A stretch of DNA of 64,000 nt from JAXDMK01 sp963790325 (GTDB lineage: Bacteria > Actinomycetota > Acidimicrobiia > Acidimicrobiales > AC-14), in assembly GCA_963790325.1 (NCBI GenBank), contig CAWBNY010000001.1, positions 124,001-188,000 on the forward strand, read 5' to 3'. A program made the translations under genes and the position numbers. Of the stretch, positions 34,158 through 42,556 are shown piece after piece (the first letter of the stretch is position 1; every line of letters starts with the position of its first letter). The notes below the pieces were generated by a model, which was not told the DNA's origin, did not search any database, and worked only from the letters and a program-made list of their open reading frames with translations.

Positions 34158-36329
34158 GTGCCGGATCCCGCCGCATCTGCCACCCCGGATGTCGCCGCGG
34201 GTGCCACCGAGCCCTCCACCGGCGTCGTGCGCGAGTTCCCCCGCCCGACCCCCGAGTCGCCGTACCTCAACCGGGAGCTGAGCTGGCTCGAGTTCAACCA
34301 CCGGGTGCTGGCGTTGGCCGACGTCGACGACACCCCGGTGCTCGAACGGGCCAAGTTCCTCTCCATCTTCTCCAGCAACCTCGACGAGTACTTCCAGGTC
34401 CGGGTGGCGATTCTCAAGGAGCAGGAGGTGTCCCGGGTGGGCGGGACCTCCCCCGATGGCCTCACCCCCACCGAGCAGCTGCGGGCCATACGCAGCCGGC
34501 TGATGGACCTCATCCCCGAGCAGTCCCGGATCCTCGCCGAACGGGTGGTGCCGGTGCTGGCGGAGTCGGGCATCCTCCTGTGCGGGTGGGAGGAGATCAG
34601 CGACGACGACCGGGGCTTCCTGGCCGGCGTGTTCGACCAGCGCATCTTCCCGGTTCTGACCCCGCTGGCGGTCGACCCCGGCCACCCCTTCCCCCACATC
34701 TCCAGCCTGTCGCTCAACCTGGCCGTGCTCGTCCGCAACCCCCGCACCGGCGAGCGCCGCTTCGCCCGGGTCAAGGTCCCCCACTTGCTACCCCGCTTCG
34801 TCCCCCTCCCCGACGGCGAGCGGTTCGTGCCCCTCGAGCAGATCATCGCCGCCCACCTGGGCGAGCTGTTCCCGGGCATGGAGGTGGAGTCGCATTCCGC
34901 GTTCCGGGTCACCCGCGACGCCGACCTCGACCTGGAGGAGGGCGAGGCCGGAGACCTTCTGGCCGCCATCGACCTCAACCTCCGCCGCCGCCGCTTCGGC
35001 GAGGCCGTCCGCCTGGAGATCGCCCGGGCCATGCCGGCCGACGTGCGCCGGCTCCTGGTCCATGAGCTGGCCCTGGAGGACGACGACGTCTATGAGATCG
35101 ACGGCCCCCTCGACCTCGGCGGCCTGTGGGCCCTGCACGCCCTCGACCGGCCCGACCTGAAGGACGAGCAGTGGATGCCCGTCGTGCCCCCGGCGTTGGT
35201 CGGCATCGGGGAGGCGCCGGGCGACATCTTCGCCGTGCTGCGGGAGCGGGACGTCATCGTCCACCACCCCTACGAGTCGTTCACCGCATCGGTGGAGGCG
35301 TTCATCCGCCAGGCGGCGGCCGACCCCGATGTCCTGGCCATCAAGCAGACGCTCTACCGCACCTCGGGCGACAGCGCCATCGTCAAGGCCCTCATCGACG
35401 CGTCCGAGGCGGGCAAGCAGGTCGTCGTCCTCATCGAGCTCAAGGCCCGGTTCGACGAGATGGCCAACATCGCCTGGGCCCGGGCCCTGGAGCAGGCCGG
35501 GGTCCACGTGGTCTACGGGCTGGTCGGGCTCAAGACCCACACCAAGACCGCCCTGGTGGTGCGCAACGAGCCCGACGGCCTCCGCCGCTACTGCCACGTG
35601 GGGACGGGCAACTACAACGCCAGCACCGCCCGCCTGTACGAGGACATCGGCCTGCTCACCGCCGACGAGGACCTCACCGCCGACCTCGGCCGGCTGTTCA
35701 ACTTCCTCACCGGCTACAGCCGCCACGTCCAGTACAAGCGCCTGCTGGTGGCCAACACGTCGCTGCGGGCTCGGCTCACCGAGCTGATCCGCAACGAGAG
35801 GCTCGACTCCGACGGTCCCGGCCGCATCGTGATGAAGATGAACAGCCTGGTGGACTGGGATCTCATCACCGCCCTCTACGAGGCGTCGTCGGCCGGGGTG
35901 AGGATCGACCTCATCGTGCGGGGGATCTGCTGCCTGCGCCCGGGGGTGGCGGGGCTCTCGGAGAACATCCGGGTGCGCTCGATCGTGGGCCGGTACCTCG
36001 AGCACTCGCGGATCTTCGCCTTCGGCGAGCGGGCCGAGCGGCACTACTACATTGGGTCGGCCGATCTCATGCCTCGGAACCTCGACCGCCGGGTCGAATC
36101 GGTGATCCCGGTGATCGACCGCGCCCTCACCGCCCGCCTCCAGGAGATCCTCGACGTGAACATGGCCGACGACGTCCTCGCCTGGCAGCTGGACGCCGAG
36201 GGCCAGTGGCGACGGGTCGCGCCGAAGGGCCGGTGCAACACCCACGACCGGCTCCAGGACCTGGCCGTCGCCCGCACCAACCGCAAGCCGCCGACGGGGC
36301 CCGGCCGCAGCACCGGACCCCAAGGGTGA
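34158..36329 (+). CDS. ppk: Polyphosphate kinase 1
   Basis: Makes and degrades long-chain polyphosphate using ATP/ADP. It has 723 aa from GTG 34158, slightly long because of an N-terminal extension before YLNRELSWLEFNHRVLALA. All four PPK1 domains are present. The phospho-accepting histidine is in LVGLKTHTKTALVV (His461), and the second active-site His is in RYLEHSRIFAFGE (His616). IKQTLYRTSGDS and HVGTGNYNASTARLYEDIGL are diagnostic. It lies downstream of the phosphate two-component genes and is followed by a CYTH-CHAD gene, so it heads a polyphosphate gene set. Confidence 0.95.
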   Translation: MPDPAASATPDVAAGATEPSTGVVREFPRPTPESPYLNRELSWLEFNHRVLALADVDDTPVLERAKFLSIFSSNLDEYFQVRVAILKEQEVSRVGGTSPDGLTPTEQLRAIRSRLMDLIPEQSRILAERVVPVLAESGILLCGWEEISDDDRGFLAGVFDQRIFPVLTPLAVDPGHPFPHISSLSLNLAVLVRNPRTGERRFARVKVPHLLPRFVPLPDGERFVPLEQIIAAHLGELFPGMEVESHSAFRVTRDADLDLEEGEAGDLLAAIDLNLRRRRFGEAVRLEIARAMPADVRRLLVHELALEDDDVYEIDGPLDLGGLWALHALDRPDLKDEQWMPVVPPALVGIGEAPGDIFAVLRERDVIVHHPYESFTASVEAFIRQAAADPDVLAIKQTLYRTSGDSAIVKALIDASEAGKQVVVLIELKARFDEMANIAWARALEQAGVHVVYGLVGLKTHTKTALVVRNEPDGLRRYCHVGTGNYNASTARLYEDIGLLTADEDLTADLGRLFNFLTGYSRHVQYKRLLVANTSLRARLTELIRNERLDSDGPGRIVMKMNSLVDWDLITALYEASSAGVRIDLIVRGICCLRPGVAGLSENIRVRSIVGRYLEHSRIFAFGERAERHYYIGSADLMPRNLDRRVESVIPVIDRALTARLQEILDVNMADDVLAWQLDAEGQWRRVAPKGRCNTHDRLQDLAVARTNRKPPTGPGRSTGPQG

Positions 36330-36345
36330 GGATCTTCGTCCCGTC

Positions 36346-36371
36346 GGCCGCCCCCGCCGCCGGAGGCGGCC
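36346..36371. terminator. GC-rich hairpin after ppk
   Basis: GGCCGCC (36346-36352) pairs with GGCGGCC (36365-36371) in the 58-bp gap before the CYTH-CHAD gene, and TTCCCCCCT follows. It may be a terminator or attenuator between ppk and the next gene; no uniform T-tract is present. Confidence 0.35.
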
Positions 36372-36387
36372 TTCCCCCCTCCGGCCG

Positions 36388-37890
36388 ATGAAGGCCACCC
36401 GGGAGCGCGAGGCCAAGCTCGGGGCGTGGGCCGGGTTCGCCCTGCCCGACCTCACCGGCGTGCTCGACGGGGTCACCGTCCGGGCCCTGCCCGAGCGCAG
36501 GCTGGACGCGACCTACTTCGACACGGCCGACCTCCGCCTGGCCCGGTGGGGTGCGAGCCTGCGCTACCGCTCGGGTGACGGCACCGGCTGGACGGTGAAG
36601 CTGGCCGACGGCGACGACGGGCCCGCCCTCGTGCGCCGGGAGCTCACCTTCCAGGGCTCGGCGTCGTCCACCGTGCCGGCCGAGGTGGCGAGCCTGGTCC
36701 GGGCCTACACCCGCAGCGCCAAGCTCACCGCCGCCGCCCGCCTCCGCACCGTCCGACGGGGGGTCGAGCTGCTCGACGGCGAGGGTCAACGGTTGGCCGA
36801 GGTGGTCGACGACGAGGTGTCCGTCTACGAGGGGCGCAAGCTGGCCAGCCGGTTCCGGGAGCTGGAGGTCGAGCTGGAGGCGGGGGCGAGCACCGCCCTC
36901 CTCGACGCGGTGGTGGCCGCCCTCCACCGGGCGGGGGCGGGTCCGGTGGAGCCGGTGCCCAAGGTGGTGCGGGCGCTGGGCGCCCGGGCCGCGGCGGCAG
37001 CCGAGCTGGTGGAGCACAAGCCGGACGACGACCCGACTGCGGGCGACGTGGTGAAGGCGGCGATCACCGCGTCCGTCATCCGCATCCTCCGCCACGACGC
37101 CGGCGTGCGCATCGGCGACGACCCGGAGGACGTCCACCAGGCCCGGGTCGGCACCCGCCGGCTGCGCTCCGACCTGCAGACCTTCGAGTCCCTCATCGAC
37201 CCGGAGTGGCTGTCCGATCTGGTCGTCGAGCTGAAGTGGCTCGGTGGGGCCCTGGGCGCGGTGCGCGACGCCGACGTACTCCTCGAGCGCCTCCGGCGCC
37301 AGGCCGCATCGCTCGCCCAGGACGACGCCGCCGGCGCGGCCGGCATCGTCCGCCGCCTGGTGCAGCAGCGGGAGGTGGCCCGGGCCGCCCTGCTCGACGA
37401 CATGGCCGGTCCCCGGTACATCGCCCTCCTCGACCAGCTGGTGGCGGCGGCCCAGAGCCCGCTGCTGCTCCCCGGGGCCGACGGCAAAGCCGCCAACGTC
37501 CTGCCCAACCTCGTGCTCCGGCCGTGGAAGAAGCTGGTTAGGTCGGTCGGGGAGCTCGACGACCCGCCGCCCGACGAGCAGCTGCACGCGGTCCGCATAC
37601 GGGCCAAGCGCTGCCGGTACGCGGTGGAGGCGGTGGCATCGGTCGCCGGCAAGCAGGCCCGGAAGATGGCCTCCGCGGTGGCCGGGCTGCAGGGCGTCCT
37701 CGGCGACCACCAGGACGCGGTGGTGGCCGAGGCCTGGCTGCGGGAGGCCGCCGCCGACGAGGGCGTGTCGACCTTGGTGGCAGGCGAGCTCATCGCCCTG
37801 GAACGGGTCGAGGCGGAGGAGTGTCGCCGGGCGTGGTGGGCGGCGTGGCGCGCGGCGAGGGATCCCCAGCTGCGCAAGTGGCTCCCCTAG
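36388..37890 (+). CDS. CYTH-CHAD domain protein
   Basis: A 500-aa protein with an N-terminal CYTH (triphosphate tunnel) domain carrying the ExExK signature (Glu6, Glu8, Lys10 in REREAKL) and a C-terminal CHAD domain starting about residue 215 (VHQARVGTRRLRSDLQTFES; HAVRIRAKRCRYAVEAVASV). CYTH enzymes hydrolyse triphosphates; CHAD domains bind polyphosphate through conserved His and basic residues. Placed right after ppk, it likely handles polyphosphate or triphosphate turnover. The stop overlaps the NUDIX gene by 13 bp. Confidence 0.9.
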   Translation: MKATREREAKLGAWAGFALPDLTGVLDGVTVRALPERRLDATYFDTADLRLARWGASLRYRSGDGTGWTVKLADGDDGPALVRRELTFQGSASSTVPAEVASLVRAYTRSAKLTAAARLRTVRRGVELLDGEGQRLAEVVDDEVSVYEGRKLASRFRELEVELEAGASTALLDAVVAALHRAGAGPVEPVPKVVRALGARAAAAAELVEHKPDDDPTAGDVVKAAITASVIRILRHDAGVRIGDDPEDVHQARVGTRRLRSDLQTFESLIDPEWLSDLVVELKWLGGALGAVRDADVLLERLRRQAASLAQDDAAGAAGIVRRLVQQREVARAALLDDMAGPRYIALLDQLVAAAQSPLLLPGADGKAANVLPNLVLRPWKKLVRSVGELDDPPPDEQLHAVRIRAKRCRYAVEAVASVAGKQARKMASAVAGLQGVLGDHQDAVVAEAWLREAAADEGVSTLVAGELIALERVEAEECRRAWWAAWRAARDPQLRKWLP

Positions 37891-38330
37891 ACCTGCGCCG
37901 TCTGGGCCTGCACCGGTCCCCAGGCCCGGTCCGGGCGGGAGGCGGGGTGGTCTGGCGGCAGCGGGACGGCGGCGACGGGCTCGAGGTGATCCTCGTCCAC
38001 CGGCCCAAGTACGACGACTGGAGCCTGCCCAAGGGCAAGGTCCAGGGGGACGAAGGCGAGGCCGACGCCGCCCTCCGGGAGGTGGAGGAGGAGACCGGCC
38101 TCCGGTGTGCCCTGGGCCCCGAACTGCCCAGCAGCTCGTACCACGACCGCTTCGGCCGGCCCAAGACGGTCCGCTACTGGGCCATGACGCCGACGGGCGG
38201 GTCGGGGAGTCCCTTCGTCCCCAACGACGAGGTCGACGAGGTCCGCTGGCTGGCGCCCGACGAGGCCGCCGAGCTCCTGTCCTACGAGCGCGACCGGGAG
38301 GTCCTGCGGTCGCTGCGGGTCGACCCCTGA
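37878..38330 (+). CDS. NUDIX hydrolase
   Basis: A 150-aa pyrophosphohydrolase. The NUDIX box is complete: GKVQGDEGEADAALREVEEE followed by TGL, with the catalytic glutamates. The preceding LVHRPKYDDWSLPKGKV resembles MutT1/Ndx-type proteins. GTG 37878 is chosen because it is the nearest start to the conserved strand GGGVVWRQ. In mycobacteria, MutT1 combines a NUDIX domain with a histidine phosphatase domain; here the two activities are separate, adjacent genes overlapping by 4 bases, which suggests a split version. The substrate could be oxidised nucleotides or diadenosine or inositol polyphosphates. Confidence 0.85.
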   Translation: MAPLDLRRLGLHRSPGPVRAGGGVVWRQRDGGDGLEVILVHRPKYDDWSLPKGKVQGDEGEADAALREVEEETGLRCALGPELPSSSYHDRFGRPKTVRYWAMTPTGGSGSPFVPNDEVDEVRWLAPDEAAELLSYERDREVLRSLRVDP

Positions 38331-38782
38331 CCAGGTTGCTGGTGGTCCGCCATGCCCACGCCGGTGACCGAGAGGCGTGGGAGGGCCCCGACGAGCGCCG
38401 ACCGTTGACCAAGAGGGGCCGGCGCCAGGCGGCGGGTCTGGTCGCCCTGCTGGCCGACACGGCCGTCGACCGGATCCTGTCCAGCCACTACGTGCGGTGC
38501 CTGGAGACGGTGGTCCCCCTGGCTGGCGACCGGCGGCGGTCGATAGAGCTGCACCCGGCCCTAGCGGAGGGCGCCTCGACCATCGAGGCCCGCGCCTTGG
38601 TGACCGAGGTGGCGGCGACTGACATCACCGTCGTGCTCTGCACCCACGGCGACGTGGTCTGGAACCTCGTCGCCGAGCTCGCCCGCCATGGCGGGGGTCT
38701 GCCGATGGAGAAGGGCTCGACGTGGATCGTGGAGGTGCGCGGCGGGCAGCTCCGGCCCGTGCGCTACCTGGACCCGCCCTAG
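38327..38782 (+). CDS. SixA-like histidine phosphatase
   Basis: Small branch-1 histidine phosphatase (about 151 aa). The catalytic RHA motif is at the N-terminus (LLVVRHAHAGDREAW), an RRPLTKRGRRQAAGL block follows, and the second histidine is in VVLCTHGDVVWNLV. The family start would be near 38327, where only a CTG overlapping the previous stop (CTGA) fits; TTG 38336 is the alternative. With the preceding NUDIX gene it resembles the two halves of MutT1. Substrates of such pairs include nucleotide polyphosphates and phosphohistidine. Confidence 0.82.
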   Translation: MTRLLVVRHAHAGDREAWEGPDERRPLTKRGRRQAAGLVALLADTAVDRILSSHYVRCLETVVPLAGDRRRSIELHPALAEGASTIEARALVTEVAATDITVVLCTHGDVVWNLVAELARHGGGLPMEKGSTWIVEVRGGQLRPVRYLDPP

Positions 38783-38851
38783 CCCGTTGACCAAGACGTT
38801 CGGCCGAGTTTCCCGACCTGGCCGACTTCGGTCGTACCATCGGGGAAACCG

Positions 38852-40429
38852 ATGCGTGTCGCCGCCATAGACCTCGGCTCCAACTCGTTCCACCTGCTCG
38901 TGGTGGACGCGTCCGCCGACGGGCACTTCGTCCCCCTGGCCCGCGACAAGGAGACCCTCCGGCTGGGCGACATGGTCAGCCGGGACGGGCGCATCTCCGA
39001 GACGGGCCTGGCCAAGGCCATCGCCACCATCGCCCGGTTCAAGAGCCAGGCCGACGGCCTGGGCGTCACCGAGCTCATGGCCTGCGCCACCAGCGCCATC
39101 CGCGAGGCCGACAACGGTGGCGAGGTCATCGACGCCATCTACGCCGCCACCGGCGTCCGGGTGGGGGTGATCAGCGGCATCGAGGAAGCCCGGCTCGTCT
39201 TCCAGGCGGTGCGGGCCAGCGTGGTCATCGACCCCGGCCCCGCCCTGTGCCTCGACCTGGGCGGCGGCAGCCTGGAGGTGATGGTCGGTGGGCCCGAGGG
39301 TCTCCTGCGGGCGGCCAGCCTGCCCCTCGGCGTGGCCCGCCTCACCACCGAGCTCGTGCGCGATGACCCCCCCTCGGTCGACGACGCCCGCCGCCTACGC
39401 GAGCGGCTCACCGCCACCCTCTCGCCGGTGGCGGAGGACATGGCCGGCCTCCGCCCCACCATGGCCGTGGCCACCAGCGGCACCCTCTCCGACCTGGCCC
39501 GCATGGTGGTCGCCCGCCGCACCGGGGTGGCGCCGGTGTCGATGAACCACGTGACGGTCACCCGCGACGACATCGAGGCGCTCCACGCCGACATCATGGC
39601 CGCCACCGTGGCTCAGCGGACCAAGATGGCCGGTCTCGACGCCCGCCGGGCCGACCAGATCCCGGCCGGGTCGATGGTGGCGGTGACGGCCATGGAGCTG
39701 TTCGGGATCCGGGAGCTCACCATGAGCGCGTGGGCCCTCCGGGAGGGGATCGTCCTCGAGGTGATCGGCCGGGCCGACCCGGCCCTGTGGACCAGCGACG
39801 CCCACGCCATCCGCCGCTCGTCCGTCCTCGGCCTGGCCCGCCGCTGCAGCTGGGACGAGGCCCACAGCCGCCACGTCGCCCGCCTGTCCACCCAGCTGTT
39901 CGACGCCACCGCCGCCCTCCACGGGCTGGGCGAGGAGGAGCGGGAGCTGCTCGAGCACGCCGCTCTCCTCCACGACATCGGTCACCACGTGGCCGCCGAG
40001 TCCCACCACAAGCACACCGCCTACCTCATCCAGCACGGGCGGCTGCGGGGCTATGACCCCGTCGAGATCGACGCCCTCGCCTGCCTGGCCCGCTACCACC
40101 GGCGGGGCGAGCCCAAGATGTCCCACGAGCCGTTCAACACCCTTCCGCCCGAGGTCCAGGAGAAGGTCACCACCCTGGCCGCCCTCCTCCGGGTGGCCGA
40201 CGGCCTCGACCTCGGCCACACGGGGACGGTCGCGTCGGTCAGCGTCGACATCGACGACACCCGGGTGCGGGTGCGGGTGGACGGGACCGGGACGGGCGAC
40301 GTCCAGATGGAGCTGTGGGGCGCCCGCCGGAAGCGCCAGCTGTTCGAGCGGGTCTTCGACCGGCGCCTCGAGTTCGCCGCCGCCGCCTCCGCCACCACCC
40401 CCCTGGTCATCGACCGCAAGGCCGGCTGA
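38852..40429 (+). CDS. Ppx/GppA phosphatase with C-terminal HD domain
   Basis: Exopolyphosphatase or pppGpp phosphatase of 525 aa. The ASKHA-fold phosphatase domain has IDLGSNSFHLLVVDASADG, CATSAIREADN, CLDLGGGSLEVMVG and AVATSGTLSDLARM. From about residue 320 an HD-type domain follows, with HVARLSTQLFDATAALHGL and LLEHAALLHDIGHHVAAESH. This two-domain plan matches long Ppx/GppA proteins. In context, 2 kb after ppk, it is the probable polyphosphate-degrading counterpart, though pppGpp hydrolysis cannot be excluded. Confidence 0.9.
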   Translation: MRVAAIDLGSNSFHLLVVDASADGHFVPLARDKETLRLGDMVSRDGRISETGLAKAIATIARFKSQADGLGVTELMACATSAIREADNGGEVIDAIYAATGVRVGVISGIEEARLVFQAVRASVVIDPGPALCLDLGGGSLEVMVGGPEGLLRAASLPLGVARLTTELVRDDPPSVDDARRLRERLTATLSPVAEDMAGLRPTMAVATSGTLSDLARMVVARRTGVAPVSMNHVTVTRDDIEALHADIMAATVAQRTKMAGLDARRADQIPAGSMVAVTAMELFGIRELTMSAWALREGIVLEVIGRADPALWTSDAHAIRRSSVLGLARRCSWDEAHSRHVARLSTQLFDATAALHGLGEEERELLEHAALLHDIGHHVAAESHHKHTAYLIQHGRLRGYDPVEIDALACLARYHRRGEPKMSHEPFNTLPPEVQEKVTTLAALLRVADGLDLGHTGTVASVSVDIDDTRVRVRVDGTGTGDVQMELWGARRKRQLFERVFDRRLEFAAAASATTPLVIDRKAG

Positions 40430-40728
40430 GCGTCGCCGACGCCGGCCGGTCACCGCCGCCGTGACCACGACGGCCACCGTCGCCACCGCCAGCACCGGAG
40501 CCCCCGGCCATCGTCGCTGCCACCGTGCGCCCCCGCTCCGCCGCCGCCCGGCCCCCGAGGTAGAGGAGCACCACCTCCACCAGGGTGCCGGCGGCGGCCA
40601 CCGCCGCCACCCGCCCGTGGGGCGGCCGGCTCGCCCCGGCCCGGACCAGGACCTTCCCGGTCGGCGACTGGAGCACCGGGGCCAGGCCGCGCCGGTCGGC
40701 TCCGGGTGCCCCCGCCACCGGCGACGTC
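40430..40728. other. Gene-poor stretch between ppx and the pstB PHO box
   Basis: No gene is secure here. A minus-strand frame from GTG 40718 has strong G/C third positions through about 40500 (GRVAAVAAAGTLVEVVLLYL, then GGRAAAERGRTVAATM) and could be part of a small membrane protein. A second hydrophobic stretch (VLAVATVAVVVTAAVTGRRR) lies in a different frame just after it. No single frame gives a sensible stop outside ppx, so this may be a decayed gene. Confidence 0.3.
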
Positions 40729-40761
40729 GTTCACCTGGTGTTCACACGATGTGCACCTGCG
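40729..40761 (+). promoter_or_regulatory. PHO-type box upstream of pstB (three repeats)
   Basis: Three abutting 11-bp direct repeats: GTTCACCTGGT (40729), GTTCACACGAT (40740) and GTGCACCTGCG (40751). A candidate -10, TACAGT at 40780-40785, starts 30 bp after the second repeat. This is the best-formed site of the three in the window and predicts control by the response regulator at 33110. Confidence 0.75.
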
Positions 40762-40855
40762 TCCGTCTCCGCCAACCCGTACAGTCGATTGGGCTGTTCA
40801 TCGTCGGTGGCGTGCACCTGCCGCCGCCTCAGCGACGTTCGAGAGGGGAGCTTCG

Positions 40856-41752
40856 ATGTCGACTGACGTGAGCCCTGACACCCGGGCGTCCGTCAGGGTC
40901 TGGCAGGAGTCGGCCACCCCCGCCGAGCCCGACGCCACCAAGAGTCTTGGCCAACCCCGTCCGGCGCCGGACGTGGCCCCGGTCTTCGACCTCCAGAACC
41001 TCGACGCGTTCTACGGCAGGTTCCGGGCCGTGCGCGACGTCAACCTCCAGATCCGGGCCAACCAGATCACCGCGTTCATCGGCCCTTCCGGGTGCGGCAA
41101 GACCACGGTCCTGCGCTGCCTCAACCGGATGAACGACCTCATCCACGGCGCCCACATCACCGGCACCATCCGCTACCACGGCCTCGACCTCTACGGGCCC
41201 ACCGTCGATCCGGTCGAGGTCCGCCGCCGCATCGGCATGGTGTTCCAGAAGCCCAACCCGTTCCCCAAGTCGATCTACGACAACGTGGCCTACGGGCCCA
41301 GGATCGGGAACATGAAGGGCAACATGGACGACATCGTCGAGCAGGCCCTGCGCAAGGCGGCGCTGTGGGACGAGGTCAAGAGCCGGCTCAAGACGTCGGC
41401 CTCCGACATGTCGGGCGGCCAGCAGCAGCGGCTCTGCATCGCCCGCACCATCGCCACCCGGCCCGAGGTCATCCTCATGGACGAGCCCTGCTCCGCCCTC
41501 GACCCCATCGCCACCACCCGCATCGAGGACCTGATGCAGGATCTCAAGACCGAGTTCACCATCGTGATCGTCACCCACAACATGCAGCAGGCGGCCCGGG
41601 TGAGCGACAAGACGGCCTTCTTCACCACCGAGATCAACCCCGAGTCCGACACCCGCACCGGGGTCCTGGTCGAGTTCGACGAGACGCAGAAGATCTTCAC
41701 CAGCCCCAGCAACGAGCGGACCGAGGCCTACATCACGGGACGGTTCGGATGA
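40856..41752 (+). CDS. pstB: Phosphate ABC transporter ATP-binding protein
   Basis: ATPase of the high-affinity phosphate importer, 298 aa. ATG 40856 follows GAGAGGGGAG (40841-40850). Walker A is FIGPSGCGKTTVLRCLNRMN; PstB-specific blocks are VFQKPNPFPKSIYDNVAYGP and the signature DMSGGQQQRLCIARTIA; Walker B is VILMDEPCSALDPIAT; the H-loop is VTHNMQQAARVSD. A 45-residue polar N-terminal extension precedes the domain. It is separated from pstSCA and coupled to phoU (ATGA), with its own PHO-type box. Confidence 0.95.
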   Translation: MSTDVSPDTRASVRVWQESATPAEPDATKSLGQPRPAPDVAPVFDLQNLDAFYGRFRAVRDVNLQIRANQITAFIGPSGCGKTTVLRCLNRMNDLIHGAHITGTIRYHGLDLYGPTVDPVEVRRRIGMVFQKPNPFPKSIYDNVAYGPRIGNMKGNMDDIVEQALRKAALWDEVKSRLKTSASDMSGGQQQRLCIARTIATRPEVILMDEPCSALDPIATTRIEDLMQDLKTEFTIVIVTHNMQQAARVSDKTAFFTTEINPESDTRTGVLVEFDETQKIFTSPSNERTEAYITGRFG

Positions 41753-42432
41753 CGGAGACCCGCAAGGTCTTCCACGACGAGCTCGACGAGGTCTGCTCCG
41801 ACGTCGTGCGCCTGTCGGCGATGGCCTCCGAGGCCATCCAGGGTGGCACCGCCGCCCTCCTCGAGTACGACCTCACCGCCGCCGAGCGGGTCATCATCGA
41901 CGACTCGGTGATGGACGCCCTGGCCCACGACATGGAGGAGCACGTCTACCTCCTCCTCGCCCGCCAGCAGCCCATGGCCGTCGACCTGCGCACCCTCGTG
42001 ACGGTGGTGCGGGTCACCCACGAGCTGGAGCGCATCGGCGACCTCATGGGCAACGTGGCCAAGACCACCCGCCGGCTCTACCCCCGCCAGCTCGACCCCC
42101 GGCTGCGGGGGATCATCGACCGCATGAGGGAGCAGGCCACCGCCCAGCTGCAGGTCGCCACCGACGCCTTCGCCGAGCGCGACCAGATCAAGGCCCGAGC
42201 CCTGGCCGACATGGACGACGTGATGGACGACCTCCAGAAAGAGCTCTTCCGCACCATCTTCAGCGCTCCCGCCCGCGACGAGGCCGCCGTTCAGCTGGCG
42301 GTGCAGGTGGCGCTGGTGGGCCGCTACTTCGAGCGCATCGCCGATCACGCGGTCAACGTGGCCGAGCGGGTCGCCTACATGGTCACCGGGTTGCTGCATC
42401 CGCACCCGCCGGCCGGCGTCGCCCAGCCCTGA
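41749..42432 (+). CDS. phoU: Phosphate signalling protein PhoU
   Basis: Two-repeat helical protein of 227 aa that links the Pst transporter to the sensor kinase and keeps the PHO response off when phosphate is plentiful. Both three-helix repeats have the metal-binding ExxxD-type motif: VTHELERIGDLMGNVAKTTR and VGRYFERIADHAVNVAERVA. It overlaps pstB by 4 bases. Because the sensor kinase lacks membrane helices, PhoU may be its main route to the transporter signal (inference). Confidence 0.93.
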   Translation: MTETRKVFHDELDEVCSDVVRLSAMASEAIQGGTAALLEYDLTAAERVIIDDSVMDALAHDMEEHVYLLLARQQPMAVDLRTLVTVVRVTHELERIGDLMGNVAKTTRRLYPRQLDPRLRGIIDRMREQATAQLQVATDAFAERDQIKARALADMDDVMDDLQKELFRTIFSAPARDEAAVQLAVQVALVGRYFERIADHAVNVAERVAYMVTGLLHPHPPAGVAQP

Positions 42433-42453
42433 CGCGGGGCCCGACCGCCTCTC

Positions 42454-42475
42454 GTTCATCGCCCGTTCACCTGCC
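42454..42475 (+). promoter_or_regulatory. PHO-type box upstream of pstS
   Basis: GTTCATCGCCC (42454-42464) and GTTCACCTGCC (42465-42475) are abutting 11-bp direct repeats. A candidate -10, TAGCCT at 42503-42508, begins 28 bp after the second, matching the kinase promoter. pstS starts at 42557. Confidence 0.75.
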
Positions 42476-42556
42476 CGCCAGCCTGTGGACGATCGTGCTC
42501 CGTAGCCTCGCCCACTGATGTGTGACCGAATGACCTCGAGGGAGGGAAGACCGCTG

